From: Okeania sp034190295
Lineage (GTDB): Bacteria; Cyanobacteriota; Cyanobacteriia; Cyanobacteriales; Microcoleaceae
Direction: 5' to 3'
Assembly: GCA_034190295.1 (NCBI GenBank)
Contig: JAXHSW010000008.1
Location: 24,523 to 88,522, forward strand
Length of the DNA stretch: 64,000 bases
This document shows, piece after piece, positions 45,901-54,954 of the stretch (positions within the stretch are counted from its first letter, which is position 1; every line of letters begins with the position of its first letter). The notes beneath the pieces are model-generated. The model made no database searches and was not told the DNA's origin. It saw only the letters and a program-made list of their open reading frames with translations. A program made the translations under genes and the position numbers.

Positions 45901-48357
45901 TTGTTGCCAGCAGTCATCAGGTAAAAGCTCAATTCCTATTTGGATGTAGCTCAAAGCTCCTGCATAAGCTGTGGAAGCTTTGGCTTTAGTTCCTGCACTT
46001 AAATTGAGTTTTGCTAGCTCCTCTCGTTTTTGGGCATTGGTAATTAATGTCCGACCAAGGTCTAAATGGTTGACGATTTCAAAAATTCTCTCTTCCCGTT
46101 CGGTAGCTGATAATTTTTCCAGAAGTAAAGTACCAATATCAAGATGAGTCGCTTGTTTTTTCTCTTCAGAAATCAATGAATAAGCTGCTTGTTGAACGCG
46201 GTCGTGCAAAAACCGATACCCCACTGAAATTGTTTCCACCTCATTTTCTTCGTTCTGCATTCCTTGGAAAAATTTATAGGTCTGACTTTCTGGAATAATA
46301 AACCCCTCTTGCAACCCTCGCCACAAATCTGTTGCCACTTTATCCTGACTGCTCTCGCATACCACCGCCAACGTTCCTAAATCGAATTGATTACCAATAC
46401 AAGCTGCCAGTTTCAACACTGACTGGGTTGCTAACGGTAATTTTCGCAATCGCTCTATCATAAATTTTACTACATCATCTGTCAGCGCTAACTGTCGTGT
46501 TTGTGCCAAGTCACACTGCCAGTACCCTCTATCCGCCTCAAATGTAATGCAGTCATCCTCATATAACCCTTTCAAAAATTGAGTTGTAAAAAATGGGTTT
46601 CCCTTAGTCTTATCATACACTAACTCAGATAAAGGTTCAGCAATTTCTACAGAACACAACAAGGTATCAGCAACCAAACGAGTAATATCTAGCTTTTCCA
46701 GAGGAGCTAGAGTTATGGTATTAATGTTAGCGCCCTGTTTTTCAATTTCATCTAAAGTCAAAATCAATGGATGAGCTGGAAAAACTTCATTGTCGCGATA
46801 AGCTCCCAATACCAATAAATAGCCTGTTTCTGACTCATCCATCAACAATTTCAGTAAGTTTAGCGATGCCGAGTCTGCCCACTGTAAGTCATCCAGAAAA
46901 ATTACCAGAGGATTATCTTTGGTAGTAAATACCCGCACAAACCTGCCAAACAGTAGATTGAAGCGATTTTGGGCGGCGCTACCAGAGAGAGGAGCAACAG
47001 GTGGTTGGCGATCGATAATTTTTTCCAGCTCAGGAATAACTTCAATGATAATCTGTCCGTTTTCTCCTAGTGCATTGAGGATTTTAGTTTTCCAGGTAGC
47101 TAGTTCGGTATCCGACTCTCCTAGCAATTGCCCCATCAAATTTCGGAAAGCTTGCACGAAAGCAGAAAAGGGAATATTACGATTAAATTGGTCAAATTTA
47201 CCTTTGATAAAATAGCCACGTTGCTTAACTATAGGTTTGTGAACTTCATTGACAACTGCCGTTTTCCCAATTCCTGAAAATCCTGCCACAAGTATCATTT
47301 CTACTCCTCCCTTGCTAAGAGGGGTTGGGGGGGATTTTACTTCCCCCTTGCTAAGAGGGGTTGGGGGGGATTTTACTTCCCCCTTGCTAAGGGGGGGATT
47401 GGCAACGCGCTCAAAGCCATCAAGTAACACTTTCACTTCTGATTCCCGTCCGTAAAGTTTTTCAGGAATCAGGAAGCGATCGCACAAATCCCTCTCTCCA
47501 AGCTCAAAAGATGTAATTTTTCCCGTACTTTCTAACTGCTGTAGACATTGCTCTAGATCGTGCTTCAAGCCAAAAGCACTCTGATATCGCTCCTCAGCAT
47601 TTTTAGCCATCAACTTCATCACAATATCTGAAAGCACCAGGGGTATCTCTTCCCCGCTCCCTGAGAAATTTGGCATTTTCGCCAGATGAGAATGGACAAG
47701 TTCCATAGCGTCGCGGGAATCAAACGGTAATTTTCCGGTTAGTATTTCAAAAAATGTTACACCGAGAGAGTAGAAGTCGGTGCGATAGTCAATACCTCGA
47801 TTCATGCGTCCGGTTTGTTCGGGGGAAATGTAGGCGAGAGTTCCTTCGAGAATATTGGGGTTAATAAGTTGTTGTTGTTCTTTGGGTAGTAAAGTGGAGA
47901 TACTGAAGTCAATGAGTTTGACTAGATTGGTTTCAGGGTGGATGAGAATATTAGCAGGTTTGATGTCTTTGTGGATAATACGTTGTTGAGTGAGATATTG
48001 GAGAGCTTCTGCTAGTTGGATAGCTATGTAGAGAAATTCATTGAGGGAACGGGTTTGAGTCGGCCAACGATCGGACAGAGCGATCGCTCCTGAGTCGGCC
48101 ATTACTAAGGCATAACCATTAGTATAGGGTTCTAAGGATAAGCATTTAACAATAGCTGGATGGTCTAGGTGAGTGGCGATCGTGTATTGGTTGCGGAATT
48201 GAACCAATTCATTGAAGCTAGGATGAGGGTTGCGTAAGACTTTGATAATAACTGGTTGCCCAGTAGTTTCTTGAATTGCTCGATAGACCAGAGTGCGTAG
48301 TCCAGCATAGATTTGATTGATTTCTTGATAACCAGCTAAATTGAGCATCACTATCAC
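42979..48357 (-). CDS. Ser/Thr kinase - AAA ATPase - GAF - histidine kinase (trifunctional)
   Basis: 1792 residues. Order: protein kinase (about 5-270; IIHKDIKPANILI catalytic loop, LIDFSIST with DFS in place of DFG, GTLAYISPEQTGRMNRGIDY), AAA-type ATPase (about 350-600; AGFSGIGKTAVV Walker A, LVIFLDDLQW Walker B), a long helical MalT/TPR-like region (about 700-1300), GAF (about 1345-1490), coiled coil, HisKA with LVAGVAHEINTPIGTS, and HATPase_c ending GGTGLGLHIVYNL. This architecture is common in filamentous cyanobacteria. Between kinase and ATPase lie three PPTPLSKG units encoded by a 36-bp repeat (see 47305-47400), an in-frame intrusion of repeat DNA. Substrates unknown. The stop is 10 bp past a family 1 copy. 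Confidence 0.9.
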   Translation of the reverse strand: MIVMLNLAGYQEINQIYAGLRTLVYRAIQETTGQPVIIKVLRNPHPSFNELVQFRNQYTIATHLDHPAIVKCLSLEPYTNGYALVMADSGAIALSDRWPTQTRSLNEFLYIAIQLAEALQYLTQQRIIHKDIKPANILIHPETNLVKLIDFSISTLLPKEQQQLINPNILEGTLAYISPEQTGRMNRGIDYRTDFYSLGVTFFEILTGKLPFDSRDAMELVHSHLAKMPNFSGSGEEIPLVLSDIVMKLMAKNAEERYQSAFGLKHDLEQCLQQLESTGKITSFELGERDLCDRFLIPEKLYGRESEVKVLLDGFERVANPPLSKGEVKSPPTPLSKGEVKSPPTPLSKGGVEMILVAGFSGIGKTAVVNEVHKPIVKQRGYFIKGKFDQFNRNIPFSAFVQAFRNLMGQLLGESDTELATWKTKILNALGENGQIIIEVIPELEKIIDRQPPVAPLSGSAAQNRFNLLFGRFVRVFTTKDNPLVIFLDDLQWADSASLNLLKLLMDESETGYLLVLGAYRDNEVFPAHPLILTLDEIEKQGANINTITLAPLEKLDITRLVADTLLCSVEIAEPLSELVYDKTKGNPFFTTQFLKGLYEDDCITFEADRGYWQCDLAQTRQLALTDDVVKFMIERLRKLPLATQSVLKLAACIGNQFDLGTLAVVCESSQDKVATDLWRGLQEGFIIPESQTYKFFQGMQNEENEVETISVGYRFLHDRVQQAAYSLISEEKKQATHLDIGTLLLEKLSATEREERIFEIVNHLDLGRTLITNAQKREELAKLNLSAGTKAKASTAYAGALSYIQIGIELLPDDCWQQHYELSFSLYKERAEVEYLNGNIEAAEMWIELILKNALTPMEKAEVYNMSIIQYTLQAKYPEAIQAGRRGLALVDVDLPEENFEQVRDAELAIATETFKNLPFASLTELPLMTEPEQKMAIKLLITLGPPTYRSHQRLWSVICAKAVNLCLKYGNTPEVGYIYPAFGGLRGYALNNYQNTDKLLDATIELTKTFNNKSAESVAYLMIGSSLRHWSHPLKVATEDYLSSYRVGLESSNLQYAAYAFGHNMYCRFYQSIPLEKLQKEVIESLTFTQKYKNQWAIDLFIGGGMLFSELMGRKTNIVESEYLQKCREHKNWQVICIYKILKTQLLFFFDRRSEALECCQEADAEIINVAPQGLLPYAHHLFIYALLMTSLYPNATDSQKLEYGEKISTYQKQLAIWAKNCPENFLHLCCLVEAEMARIAGKMLEAIELYDRAIALAQENEYLQEEALGNELVAKFYLDWGKEKIAAIYMQEAYYCYARWGAKAKTDQLEQKYPQLLALIIQETQPPLNFDQTLNSIQSLDAGSSSSSAYILDLVSIIKVSQAISQEIEFNALISKLMNIVLENAGADKGTLILNNTGTWEIITQCEKNSCQLSPMPLDDAETLPLSIINTVKNTKKILLINDISQNTTLSGDTYLIQNSPKSLICTPIINQGKLIGLIYLENNFTVEAFTPNHIEIIKLLSSQAAISIENAQLYNTLEQKVQQRTAELSQALEDLKATQKQLVESEKMAALGGLVAGVAHEINTPIGTSITVASTLADETQNFTKAITQGQLKRSLLNNYLELAGESSQLMLSNLGRAGELIQSFKQIATDQSNLEHRHFKLKKYLKEIALSLAPQFTTSHTLTVEGDETIKINSYPGALAQVVTNLVTNSLTHGYPAGETGKLLLEVCQERDKIKIEYSDDGCGIEEENLGKIFEPFFTTARSKGGTGLGLHIVYNLVTQKLQGTIEVDSQIGLGTRFVITIPLSVN
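47305..47400 (-). repeat. 36-bp repeat inside the trifunctional kinase gene
   Basis: TTCCCCCTTGCTAAGAGGGG followed by TTGGGGGGGATTTTAC, about 2.6 units, period 36. It is in frame and encodes PPTPLSKGEVKS repeats at about residues 320-352, in the linker just before Walker A. Confidence 0.9.
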
Positions 48358-48377
48358 CAGGAATTTAGGCTAAATAT

Positions 48378-48646
48378 ATTATAGCGCTACTTGAATCGGG
48401 AATCGGGAATAGGAAATAGGGAATAGTAAGCTGTTCAATAATTGATAATGGATAATTGATAATTACCTCTCCCTAAAAACGGAATTGATTGAATAAAAGG
48501 AAAAAATTTATTTTTTTCCCTTTGAAAGGGGAGGCTTCAAGGCGCGAATTATTTAATTATTTATTTAATTATTTAATTATTTAATTCTTCGGTAAAGGGT
48601 TTCAGGGTTTAGGGATTTCAAACACCTTAATGTGTAGCGCTATCTA
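48378..48646. repeat. family 8 repeat carrying a family 1 insertion
   Basis: Ends TATAGCGCTAC (48378) and GTAGCGCTAT (48634-48643). A family 1 B-type copy (48434-48591, TTCAATAATTGATAATGGAT ... TTAATTCTTCG, followed by GTAA) is inserted. A copy without it is at 55815-55917. Confidence 0.8.
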
Positions 48647-48985
48647 TATCAGGACTTACGCGCAGACACGCTTATCCAGTGAGGGCGAATGCCATTCGCC
48701 CCTACATATGACCTTTTCAAGGTTGATTTGCGTAAGTTCTGTATATAATTGTGTAGCGCTATCTATATCAGGACTTACGCGCAGACACGCTTATCCAGTG
48801 AGGGCGAATGCCATTCGCCCCTACATATGACGTTTTCAAGGTTAATTTGCGTAAGTTATGTATATAATTGTGTAGCGCTATCTATATCAGGACTTACGCG
48901 CAGACACGCTTATCCAGTGAGGGCGAATGCCATTTTCCCCTACATATGACGTTTTCAAGGTTAATTTGCGTAAGTTATGTATATA
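48631..48985 (+). repeat. 119-bp tandem repeat, three copies, each with a family 3 unit
   Basis: Starts at 48631, 48750 and 48869 (TGTGTAGCGCTATCTATATC), period 119. Each unit holds a complete family 3 element (CAGGACTTACGCGCAGACAC ... TTTGCGTAAGTT) with GGGCGAATGCCATTCGCCCC, itself a palindrome. Overlapping 66-residue frames inside are not genes. Confidence 0.9.
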
Positions 48986-48986
48986 A

Positions 48987-49420
48987 TATAGTGTTTCCCA
49001 AGCTAATGAGGCACAGTTGTTTTTCTTCTTTATCAAAATAACATGGGTCTAAAACCCCGCCTTTTAAGGCGATAGGGTTCTTGGAGCGGGGTTTAAATCC
49101 CCTACTTCCCCTCCAGGGAGGGGTTAGGGGTGGGTTAACTTCTGTACGAGCGTTAACGATAGTTATGCGAAGCAAACGGCCGAAAGCTTGCGCATAACTT
49201 TCCTATCGGAATGCTACCGCAAACGTTAACGCCCCTACTAACTTCTGACTTCTGACTTCGTTAACGATTCCTACGGAATCAGAATTATACAAATTTGATA
49301 AATGTTTGCTACATTTTCTTGAGCGGGGGAGTAGGAGAGAAGTAAAGATAAGAATAATTAATAAGAACAAGAACTAGCGTGCTAATTGTCAAAAAAGTTA
49401 TTCAGTCTGTGTTAATTAAT
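48987..49420 (+). repeat. family 6 repeat with nested family 5 copy
   Basis: ATATAGTGTTTCCCAAGCTA to AGTCTGTGTTAATTA as at 23462-23735. Between the ends is a family 5 copy (about 49042-49250, TCTAAAACCCCGCCTTTTAA ... AACGCCCCTACTAACTTCTG), so it is a repeat in a repeat. Confidence 0.7.
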
Positions 49421-49645
49421 TACAGCGTTTTCCATTTCAGTAGACCACAGTAGGGGCGAATGGCATTCGCCCTTAAAGGGTTTTGGTTATAACGATGTGG
49501 TTTATCAATCTGAAAAGCACTGTAATAATTGAAGTATAACTTAAGTTAAGCATTCTTTTTTCAAATGGGTATTACTACTCCCTACTCCCTACTCCCTCTT
49601 TTTGGCAATTGCTATAGTAATTTCATTCTATTTTTTTAAAGCAAG
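49421..49645 (+). other. leader of the alpha/beta hydrolase gene
   Basis: Holds GTAGGGGCGAATGGCATTCG (49451-49470) and ACTCCCTACTCCCTACTCCC microsatellite (49573-49592). No gene. Confidence 0.5.
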
Positions 49646-50503
49646 ATGCTAGCTAAAATCAGAGATACGCAAATCTATTTTGATGTTGAAGGTGCCGCCC
49701 TAGTGCCAGATGGGGAAAAGATGCGAGAAAAACCTGTTGCTTTTGTAATTCATGGTGGACCAGGTGCAGACCATACTTCCTATAAACCTACCTTTTCTCC
49801 CTTGAGTCAAAAATTACAATTAGTGTATTTTGACCACCGGGGACAAGGGCGATCGGCGAGGGGAGCAAAAGAAACTTATACCCTCGAAAATAATGTAGAA
49901 GATATGGAGGCATTGCGTCAATATTTAGGGCTAGAAAAAATTGTGATTATTGGTACTTCTTATGGAGGAATGGTTGCCCTGAGTTATGCAGTCCGTTATC
50001 CAGAAAATGTTAAATCTTTAATTGTTATTGCTACTGCTGGCAGTTCTAGATTTTTAGAACTAGCAAAAATTAATTTAGCTAAAAAAGGAACAAAAGAACA
50101 ACAAGCGATCGCTCAATTTTTATGGGATGGTAAATTTGAGAATGAAGCTCAACTGCAAGAATATTTTAAATTAATGATGCCCATGTATTCATTAACTTAT
50201 AAACCAGAAACATCGGGAAAAAGTTGGAACAGAACTATTTTATCTCCCGATGCTATTAATGTTGCGTTTGGTGGTTTTCTGCGTTCTTATAATGTGCTTG
50301 AGCAATTACATAAAATTACTGCTCCCACTTTAATAATAGCAGGAAAACATGATTGGATTTGTCCTCCAGAATTGTCAGCAGAAATCGCTACAGCTATTCC
50401 CAATGCCGATTTAAGAATCTTTGAAAATAGCGGTCATCTAGTCAGAGTTGACGAACCAGAAGCGCTTCTGGATGCAATAATTGGCTTTTTGGTTTACAAG
50501 TAA
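49646..50503 (+). CDS. alpha/beta hydrolase (proline iminopeptidase-like)
   Basis: 285 residues with the alpha/beta hydrolase fold. Oxyanion strand VIHGGPGADHTSY, LVYFDHRGQGRSARG, nucleophile Ser in IGTSYGGMVAL, Asp in AGKHDWICPP, His in FENSGHLVRVDEP. HGGPG and DHRGQGRS are typical of proline iminopeptidases (S33), so it may cleave N-terminal Pro or act as a general esterase. No signal peptide; cytoplasmic. All catalytic residues present. AAAGCAAG precedes the ATG weakly. Monocistronic. Confidence 0.88.
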   Translation: MLAKIRDTQIYFDVEGAALVPDGEKMREKPVAFVIHGGPGADHTSYKPTFSPLSQKLQLVYFDHRGQGRSARGAKETYTLENNVEDMEALRQYLGLEKIVIIGTSYGGMVALSYAVRYPENVKSLIVIATAGSSRFLELAKINLAKKGTKEQQAIAQFLWDGKFENEAQLQEYFKLMMPMYSLTYKPETSGKSWNRTILSPDAINVAFGGFLRSYNVLEQLHKITAPTLIIAGKHDWICPPELSAEIATAIPNADLRIFENSGHLVRVDEPEALLDAIIGFLVYK

Positions 50504-50766
50504 TATCATCAGGGCTTATATCATGTCCGGTTGAACAGTTATAAATTGAGGAGTCAGGAGTCAGGAGTCAGGAAGCAAAGAAGAAAGAAGAATAAGGAGA
50601 AAGTTTTTTTTGATCGCGTTATTATCCGGAGATGATATTACGCAGATTCTTAGACAATACGCTACCAGTATGGGGCGAATGCCTACCCATGGGGCGAATG
50701 CCATTCGCCCCTACGGCTAAATAATTAAGATTAATATCATGCACGCGCTTCACCAAAACAAAAAAA
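50504..50766. repeat. family 2 copy (50516-50640) and spacer
   Basis: TATATCATGTCCGGTTGAAC ... ATTATCCGGAGATGATATTA, with tandem GAGTCAG heptamers (50551-50570) inside. It begins 13 bp after the hydrolase stop. The rest has GGGGCGAATGCC motifs. Confidence 0.75.
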
Positions 50767-51765
50767 TTAAGCCTGTTTTTTCAGCCAGCTAAACATAGCG
50801 CGTAAGTCTTTACCAACTTCTTCCACAGGGTGTTCTGCTTCTTGACGACGTATGGCGGTAAACACAGGTTTGCCTGTTTGATTTTCCATAACAAATTCGC
50901 GGGCAAATTGACCAGATTGAATTTCGTTTAAGATTTTCCGCATCTCGGCACGAGTTTGGTCATTAACAATGCGAGGACCGCGAGTATAGTCGCCAAATTC
51001 AGCAGTATTAGAGATACTGTCGCGCATCTTTGCCAGACCACCTTCAACAACAAGATCGACAATTAGTTTAACTTCGTGGAGACATTCAAAGTAAGCTAAT
51101 TCTGGCTGATAACCTGCATTTACTAAAGTTTCAAACCCAGCTTTGATTAATTCACTCAGACCGCCACAGAGAACAGCTTGTTCCCCAAACAGGTCAGTTT
51201 CAGTTTCTTCCCGGAAGCTAGTTTCGAGGATACCTGCACGAGTGCCACCTATACCTTTAGCATAAGCCATCGCGCGATCGCGTGCTTGACCAGAAGCATC
51301 TTGGTAGATGGCAAATAGACAGGGTACTCCTTCTCCTTGTTCATAAGTCCGTCTGACCAAATGTCCAGGTCCTTTGGGGGCAACCATGACCACATCTACG
51401 TTTGATGGAGGAATAATTTGACCAAAATGAATATTAAAGCCGTGGGCAAAAGCTAGAATTTTTCCCTCTGTGAGATTAGGTTCAATTTCGTTCTTATAGA
51501 CAGTTTTCTGTACTTCGTCTGGCAAAAGAATCATAATTAGGTCTGCTATTTCGGCAGCTTTGTCTACTGGGTAAACATCTAAACCTGCTTCTTTTGCTTT
51601 GTGGGCAGACTTACTACCTGGATATAGTCCTACAATTACCTTTGAGCCACTATCTTTGAGATTTAGGGCGTGGGCATGACCTTGGGAACCATAACCAATA
51701 ATGGCAATAGTTTTGTCGTTTAAGATGTCCAGGTTGGCATCGGTATCATAGTACATTCTGGCCAT
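50767..51765 (-). CDS. ilvC: ketol-acid reductoisomerase
   Basis: 332 residues, class I KARI. NADPH-binding GYGSQGHAHALNLKDSG near the N-terminus, MVAPKGPGHLVRRTYEQGEG, ETDLFGEQAVLCGGLSELIK with Mg2+-binding Asp and Glu, CLHEVKLIVDLVVEGGL, and SNTAEFGDYTRGPRI. It catalyses the second common step of valine, leucine and isoleucine synthesis. Length and motifs are canonical for cyanobacteria. The start has GGAGACAAAAATA upstream on the minus strand. No other ilv genes are adjacent. Confidence 0.97.
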   Translation of the reverse strand: MARMYYDTDANLDILNDKTIAIIGYGSQGHAHALNLKDSGSKVIVGLYPGSKSAHKAKEAGLDVYPVDKAAEIADLIMILLPDEVQKTVYKNEIEPNLTEGKILAFAHGFNIHFGQIIPPSNVDVVMVAPKGPGHLVRRTYEQGEGVPCLFAIYQDASGQARDRAMAYAKGIGGTRAGILETSFREETETDLFGEQAVLCGGLSELIKAGFETLVNAGYQPELAYFECLHEVKLIVDLVVEGGLAKMRDSISNTAEFGDYTRGPRIVNDQTRAEMRKILNEIQSGQFAREFVMENQTGKPVFTAIRRQEAEHPVEEVGKDLRAMFSWLKKQA

Positions 51766-52685
51766 TATTTTTGTCTCCTGTCAGCAACTATATATTGTTT
51801 ATGCAAAACTTTTATTGTATCAAATATCGGTAAAATTTTCAATTCTATTGTTATTATTTTGATTGAGAACAAAAGCAGTGGGAGCATCTTGCTCCCCCAC
51901 TCCCTTACTCAAGATATGGGTTGAAAAGTTTTTAGCTGATAGCTAGTTAAAAAAAACCCTTTCTGCCAATCCTAGTAATTTTCAAGGTTAGCATTCAGCC
52001 GTCAGCTATTAGCTATCAGCTATTGATTAGAGGAGGAGTTCAATAATTGATAATTGATAATGGATAATTGATAATTACCTCTCCCTAAAACGGAATTGAT
52101 TGAATAAAAGGAAAAAATTTATTTTTTCCCCTTGAAAGTCGGCTTCAAGGCGCGAATTATTTAATTATTTAATTATTTAATTCTTCGGTAAAAGCAATTT
52201 AAAAATTGACAGAGAATTAAAAATTAGTGCCAAGGTAAGCTCCTTGAATCTTAGAAGGAATTATTCATTATTTGCGCTCTAGCTGACTGCTAATAGCTGT
52301 TTGCCCAGCATTCGGACCGAAATGCTTACTTTTCAAGAGAGGTAATTATTAATTATTAATTACAGGACTTACGCAAATTAACCTTGAAAATGCCATAAGT
52401 AGGGGCGAATGGCATTGGCGTTCCGCCAGAGCTGCCGAAGGACGCCCTCACTCTATTTAGTGTCCGTGCGTAAGTCCTGAATTATTAATTGTTTAACAAG
52501 CTATCAGCGATCGGCTATCAGCTATCATCTAAAATCGGCGGGTTCGGCGTCCCCCACACTTATTTGAAAAAGCGCGTGGTGTGCGTGTTATGAAGGTTTG
52601 TAGACGCGGAGCGGCAACTCTAGAGTATCTCCCATCATACGCCTTGAGAGCTGACCGCTGAGGTGCTGAGGTGCTGACTGCTATT
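51766..52685. repeat. 920-bp gene-free stretch packed with repeats
   Basis: 52039-52186 family 1 B-type (TTCAATAATTGATAATTGAT ... TTTAATTCTTCG then GTAA). 52362-52479 family 3 with perfect ends CAGGACTTACGCA and TGCGTAAGTCCTG. 52529-52685 is the inverted partner of 4081-4260. 52311-52328 is the ATTCGGACCGAAATGCTT motif. No gene; the minus frame at 52529-52783 is inside repeats. Confidence 0.75.
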
Positions 52686-53207
52686 TTAATATCCATTAGG
52701 TCCAATAGTAGTGTTATTGTGTTCTGCCATAGATAAATCAACTTTTTTAGCTCGAAATAAATTACACCATCCCAATTTTGCATTATCTAATTTTGCCTTT
52801 TCTAGATTAGCTTTTCTTAAATCTGCATACCTTAAATCTGTATCTCTGAGATCCGCATTATATAAATTTGCACCTTGTAAATTAACTCGATTCAAATTAG
52901 CACCATTGAGGCTAGCATTACGCAAATTAGCTCTCGATAGATTCCCCTGCGAAATATTAGTATCAGATAAATTAGCTTGATAAAGTTTAATATCTCCCAT
53001 TTCTACTCCTTGCAAATTACATCCTTTGAGGTTAGCTTGATTCAAGTTTGCATAATGCATATAAGCTCTTGTTAAATCACAACCTTTTAAATTAATTCCT
53101 TCTAAATCAGCCTCAAACAATTCAATATTACTCAAATCAATGTCACAAAATTCTCTTTGACCCTCAGCGTATCTCGCTAGTAATTCCTCTGCACTCATTT
53201 TCTCCAT
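52686..53207 (-). CDS. pentapeptide repeat protein
   Basis: 173 residues. From about residue 22 nearly every fifth residue fits A(D/N)LxX: LFEADLEGINLKGCDLTRAY, LNQANLKGCNLQGVEM, NLSRANLRNASLNGANLNRV, LYNADLRDTDLRYADLRKAN. About 25 pentapeptides would fold into a right-handed quadrilateral beta helix. Function varies in the family. The N-terminal MEKMSAEELLARYAEGQREF motif is common in cyanobacterial members. The 3' end abuts a dispersed repeat. ATG is preceded by AAATATTAAGATGG, a weak ribosome site; the internal Met at codon 4 is an alternative. Confidence 0.9.
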   Translation of the reverse strand: MEKMSAEELLARYAEGQREFCDIDLSNIELFEADLEGINLKGCDLTRAYMHYANLNQANLKGCNLQGVEMGDIKLYQANLSDTNISQGNLSRANLRNASLNGANLNRVNLQGANLYNADLRDTDLRYADLRKANLEKAKLDNAKLGWCNLFRAKKVDLSMAEHNNTTIGPNGY

Positions 53208-53418
53208 CTTAATATTTTTAGAACTACTTGATTAGCAGTTGATAACTATCATTTATATATGAAATTATGAGTATTTATACTCACTTGTTTTTATTAAGCT
53301 TAATATTAAGATGGCCTTATAAAAATTACTGCGATTCTAATCCTTTTTTAAGATTTGTAAAATTTTTCTTCAGAAATGTCAAAATCATAAATATACCTAA
53401 TAAAACCTAAAAAGAAAT

Positions 53419-54954
53419 ATGACAGAAGTGAAACAATCCATCGCTCAACACTACCATGAGCGGACAAAATACGACCCAGAAACAATAGGAAGTAAGAATC
53501 GCCAACTAGACTGGGAAAAACAACCAACACCATTCAAAGAATATAAAGTCGGGACAACTATTGACCTCAAACCCTATCTGCAAGAACAAATTAATCAAGA
53601 AAAAGACTTAGGAGAAGGAGAAAGACTATCTAATTTATTTTTATGTAGCTATGGCTTAACTGGTAAAGTGCCAACAATGATGGGAAATCATTACTTAAGA
53701 GCTGCTCCTTCTGCTGGAGGTTTGTATCCTGCGGAGGTTTATTTAATTTCCCGTGGCACACCTCTATTACCTGCTGGACTATATAATTATCAGGCCAAAA
53801 CTCATTCCTTACTCAGATTTTGGGATAATAGAATCTGGCCAGAATTGCAAGATGCTTGTTTTTGGCATCCAGCTTTAGAAAATACAAAATTAGCGATCGC
53901 CATAACTACTATTTTCTATCGCTCTGCTTGGCGTTATGAAGACCGAGCATATAGAAGAATATTTTTAGATACAGGTCACTTACTAGGTAATATTGAATTA
54001 GCTTCTGCTTTCACCAACTACCGACCTCATCTAATTGGTGGGTTTACCGATGAAGCAGTAAATCAAATACTTTATCTAGATACTCAAAAAGAACAGGCGA
54101 TCGCTATTGTCGCTCTGGCAGACCTACTAGATATTGAACAACATCTCTCACAATGGGAAAGTGCTCTACCTTCTGGCACTCAAACAGATTATCCTCCGAT
54201 TCCAGATGGCGAGCTGCTAAAATATTTACATCAAGCTGCTCATATCAACTCAAATTCTCCAAAAGTGCCTACTTGGAAGACAAGAGAAACTCCTGAATAC
54301 TCAGAAGATAAATACAACTTTCCATTCTGTACAAAAGTCCCCACTGTCACTCCCTCCATCTCATGGGGAAGAGACTTAGGAGCTTTAAGAAAAACTATTC
54401 TCAAAAGACGCTCTACTCGGGAGTATACTGGGGAGCCAATTAGTTTAAAAGAGCTATTAGCTGTATTAGATTTTACCTATCAACCCCACCATTATATTAA
54501 TCAAGGTTTAGATCGTAACCCCGATTATTTTGACCTGAGTTCGATCGAAACATTTATTGCCGTTTCGGGGGTAGATGATTTAGAAGAAGGTTGTTATTAT
54601 TATGCTCCAGTAGCTCAAGAACTACGGCAAATTAGATTTAAAAATTTCCGACAAGAGCTACATTATCTGTGCTTGGGACAGGAATTAGGCAGAGATGCTG
54701 CTGTTGTGCTATTTCATACCGCCGACCTCAAAAAAGCTGTAGCAAAATATGGCGATCGCGCTTACCGTTACCTCCATGCAGATGCAGGCCATCTTGGACA
54801 AAAACTAAATTTAGCAGCTATTTATCTTAATTTAGGTGTTAGTGGTATCGGTGGTTTCTTTGACGATAGTGTGAATGAAGTTTTAGGTATTCCTGTAGAT
54901 GAAGCCGTTTTGTATATTTCTACTTTAGGAGCCATTTCAACAATTAATAATTAG
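53419..54954 (+). CDS. SagB/ThcOx family dehydrogenase (double nitroreductase fold)
   Basis: 511 residues, two nitroreductase-like halves. N-terminal: IAQHYHERTKYDPETIGSKN, LRAAPSAGGLYPAEVYLISR, GLYNYQAKTHSLLRFW. C-terminal from about residue 310: LRKTILKRRSTREYTGEPIS, LEEGCYYYAPVAQELRQIRF, YRYLHADAGHLGQKLNLAAI, GIGGFFDDSVNEVLGIP. SagB enzymes are FMN-dependent and oxidise azolines in RiPP pathways, but many cyanobacterial members stand alone. No YcaO, precursor peptide or transporter lies nearby, so a RiPP role is not supported. The last codons (TINN, stop) are written by repeat sequence CAACAATTAATAATTAG. Confidence 0.88.
   Translation: MTEVKQSIAQHYHERTKYDPETIGSKNRQLDWEKQPTPFKEYKVGTTIDLKPYLQEQINQEKDLGEGERLSNLFLCSYGLTGKVPTMMGNHYLRAAPSAGGLYPAEVYLISRGTPLLPAGLYNYQAKTHSLLRFWDNRIWPELQDACFWHPALENTKLAIAITTIFYRSAWRYEDRAYRRIFLDTGHLLGNIELASAFTNYRPHLIGGFTDEAVNQILYLDTQKEQAIAIVALADLLDIEQHLSQWESALPSGTQTDYPPIPDGELLKYLHQAAHINSNSPKVPTWKTRETPEYSEDKYNFPFCTKVPTVTPSISWGRDLGALRKTILKRRSTREYTGEPISLKELLAVLDFTYQPHHYINQGLDRNPDYFDLSSIETFIAVSGVDDLEEGCYYYAPVAQELRQIRFKNFRQELHYLCLGQELGRDAAVVLFHTADLKKAVAKYGDRAYRYLHADAGHLGQKLNLAAIYLNLGVSGIGGFFDDSVNEVLGIPVDEAVLYISTLGAISTINN

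Noticed and set aside
48630..48949. Overlapping 66-residue frames that repeat themselves
   Set aside because: They are translations of the 119-bp tandem repeat, carry no start signals and have near-identical text because the DNA is repeated.
52529..52783. 84-residue minus-strand frame
   Set aside because: Overlaps the pentapeptide gene out of frame and continues through a dispersed repeat.
53419..54954. RiPP biosynthesis cluster around the SagB-like dehydrogenase
   Set aside because: No YcaO cyclodehydratase, precursor peptide, peptidase or exporter within reach; the neighbours are a pentapeptide protein and a receiver.
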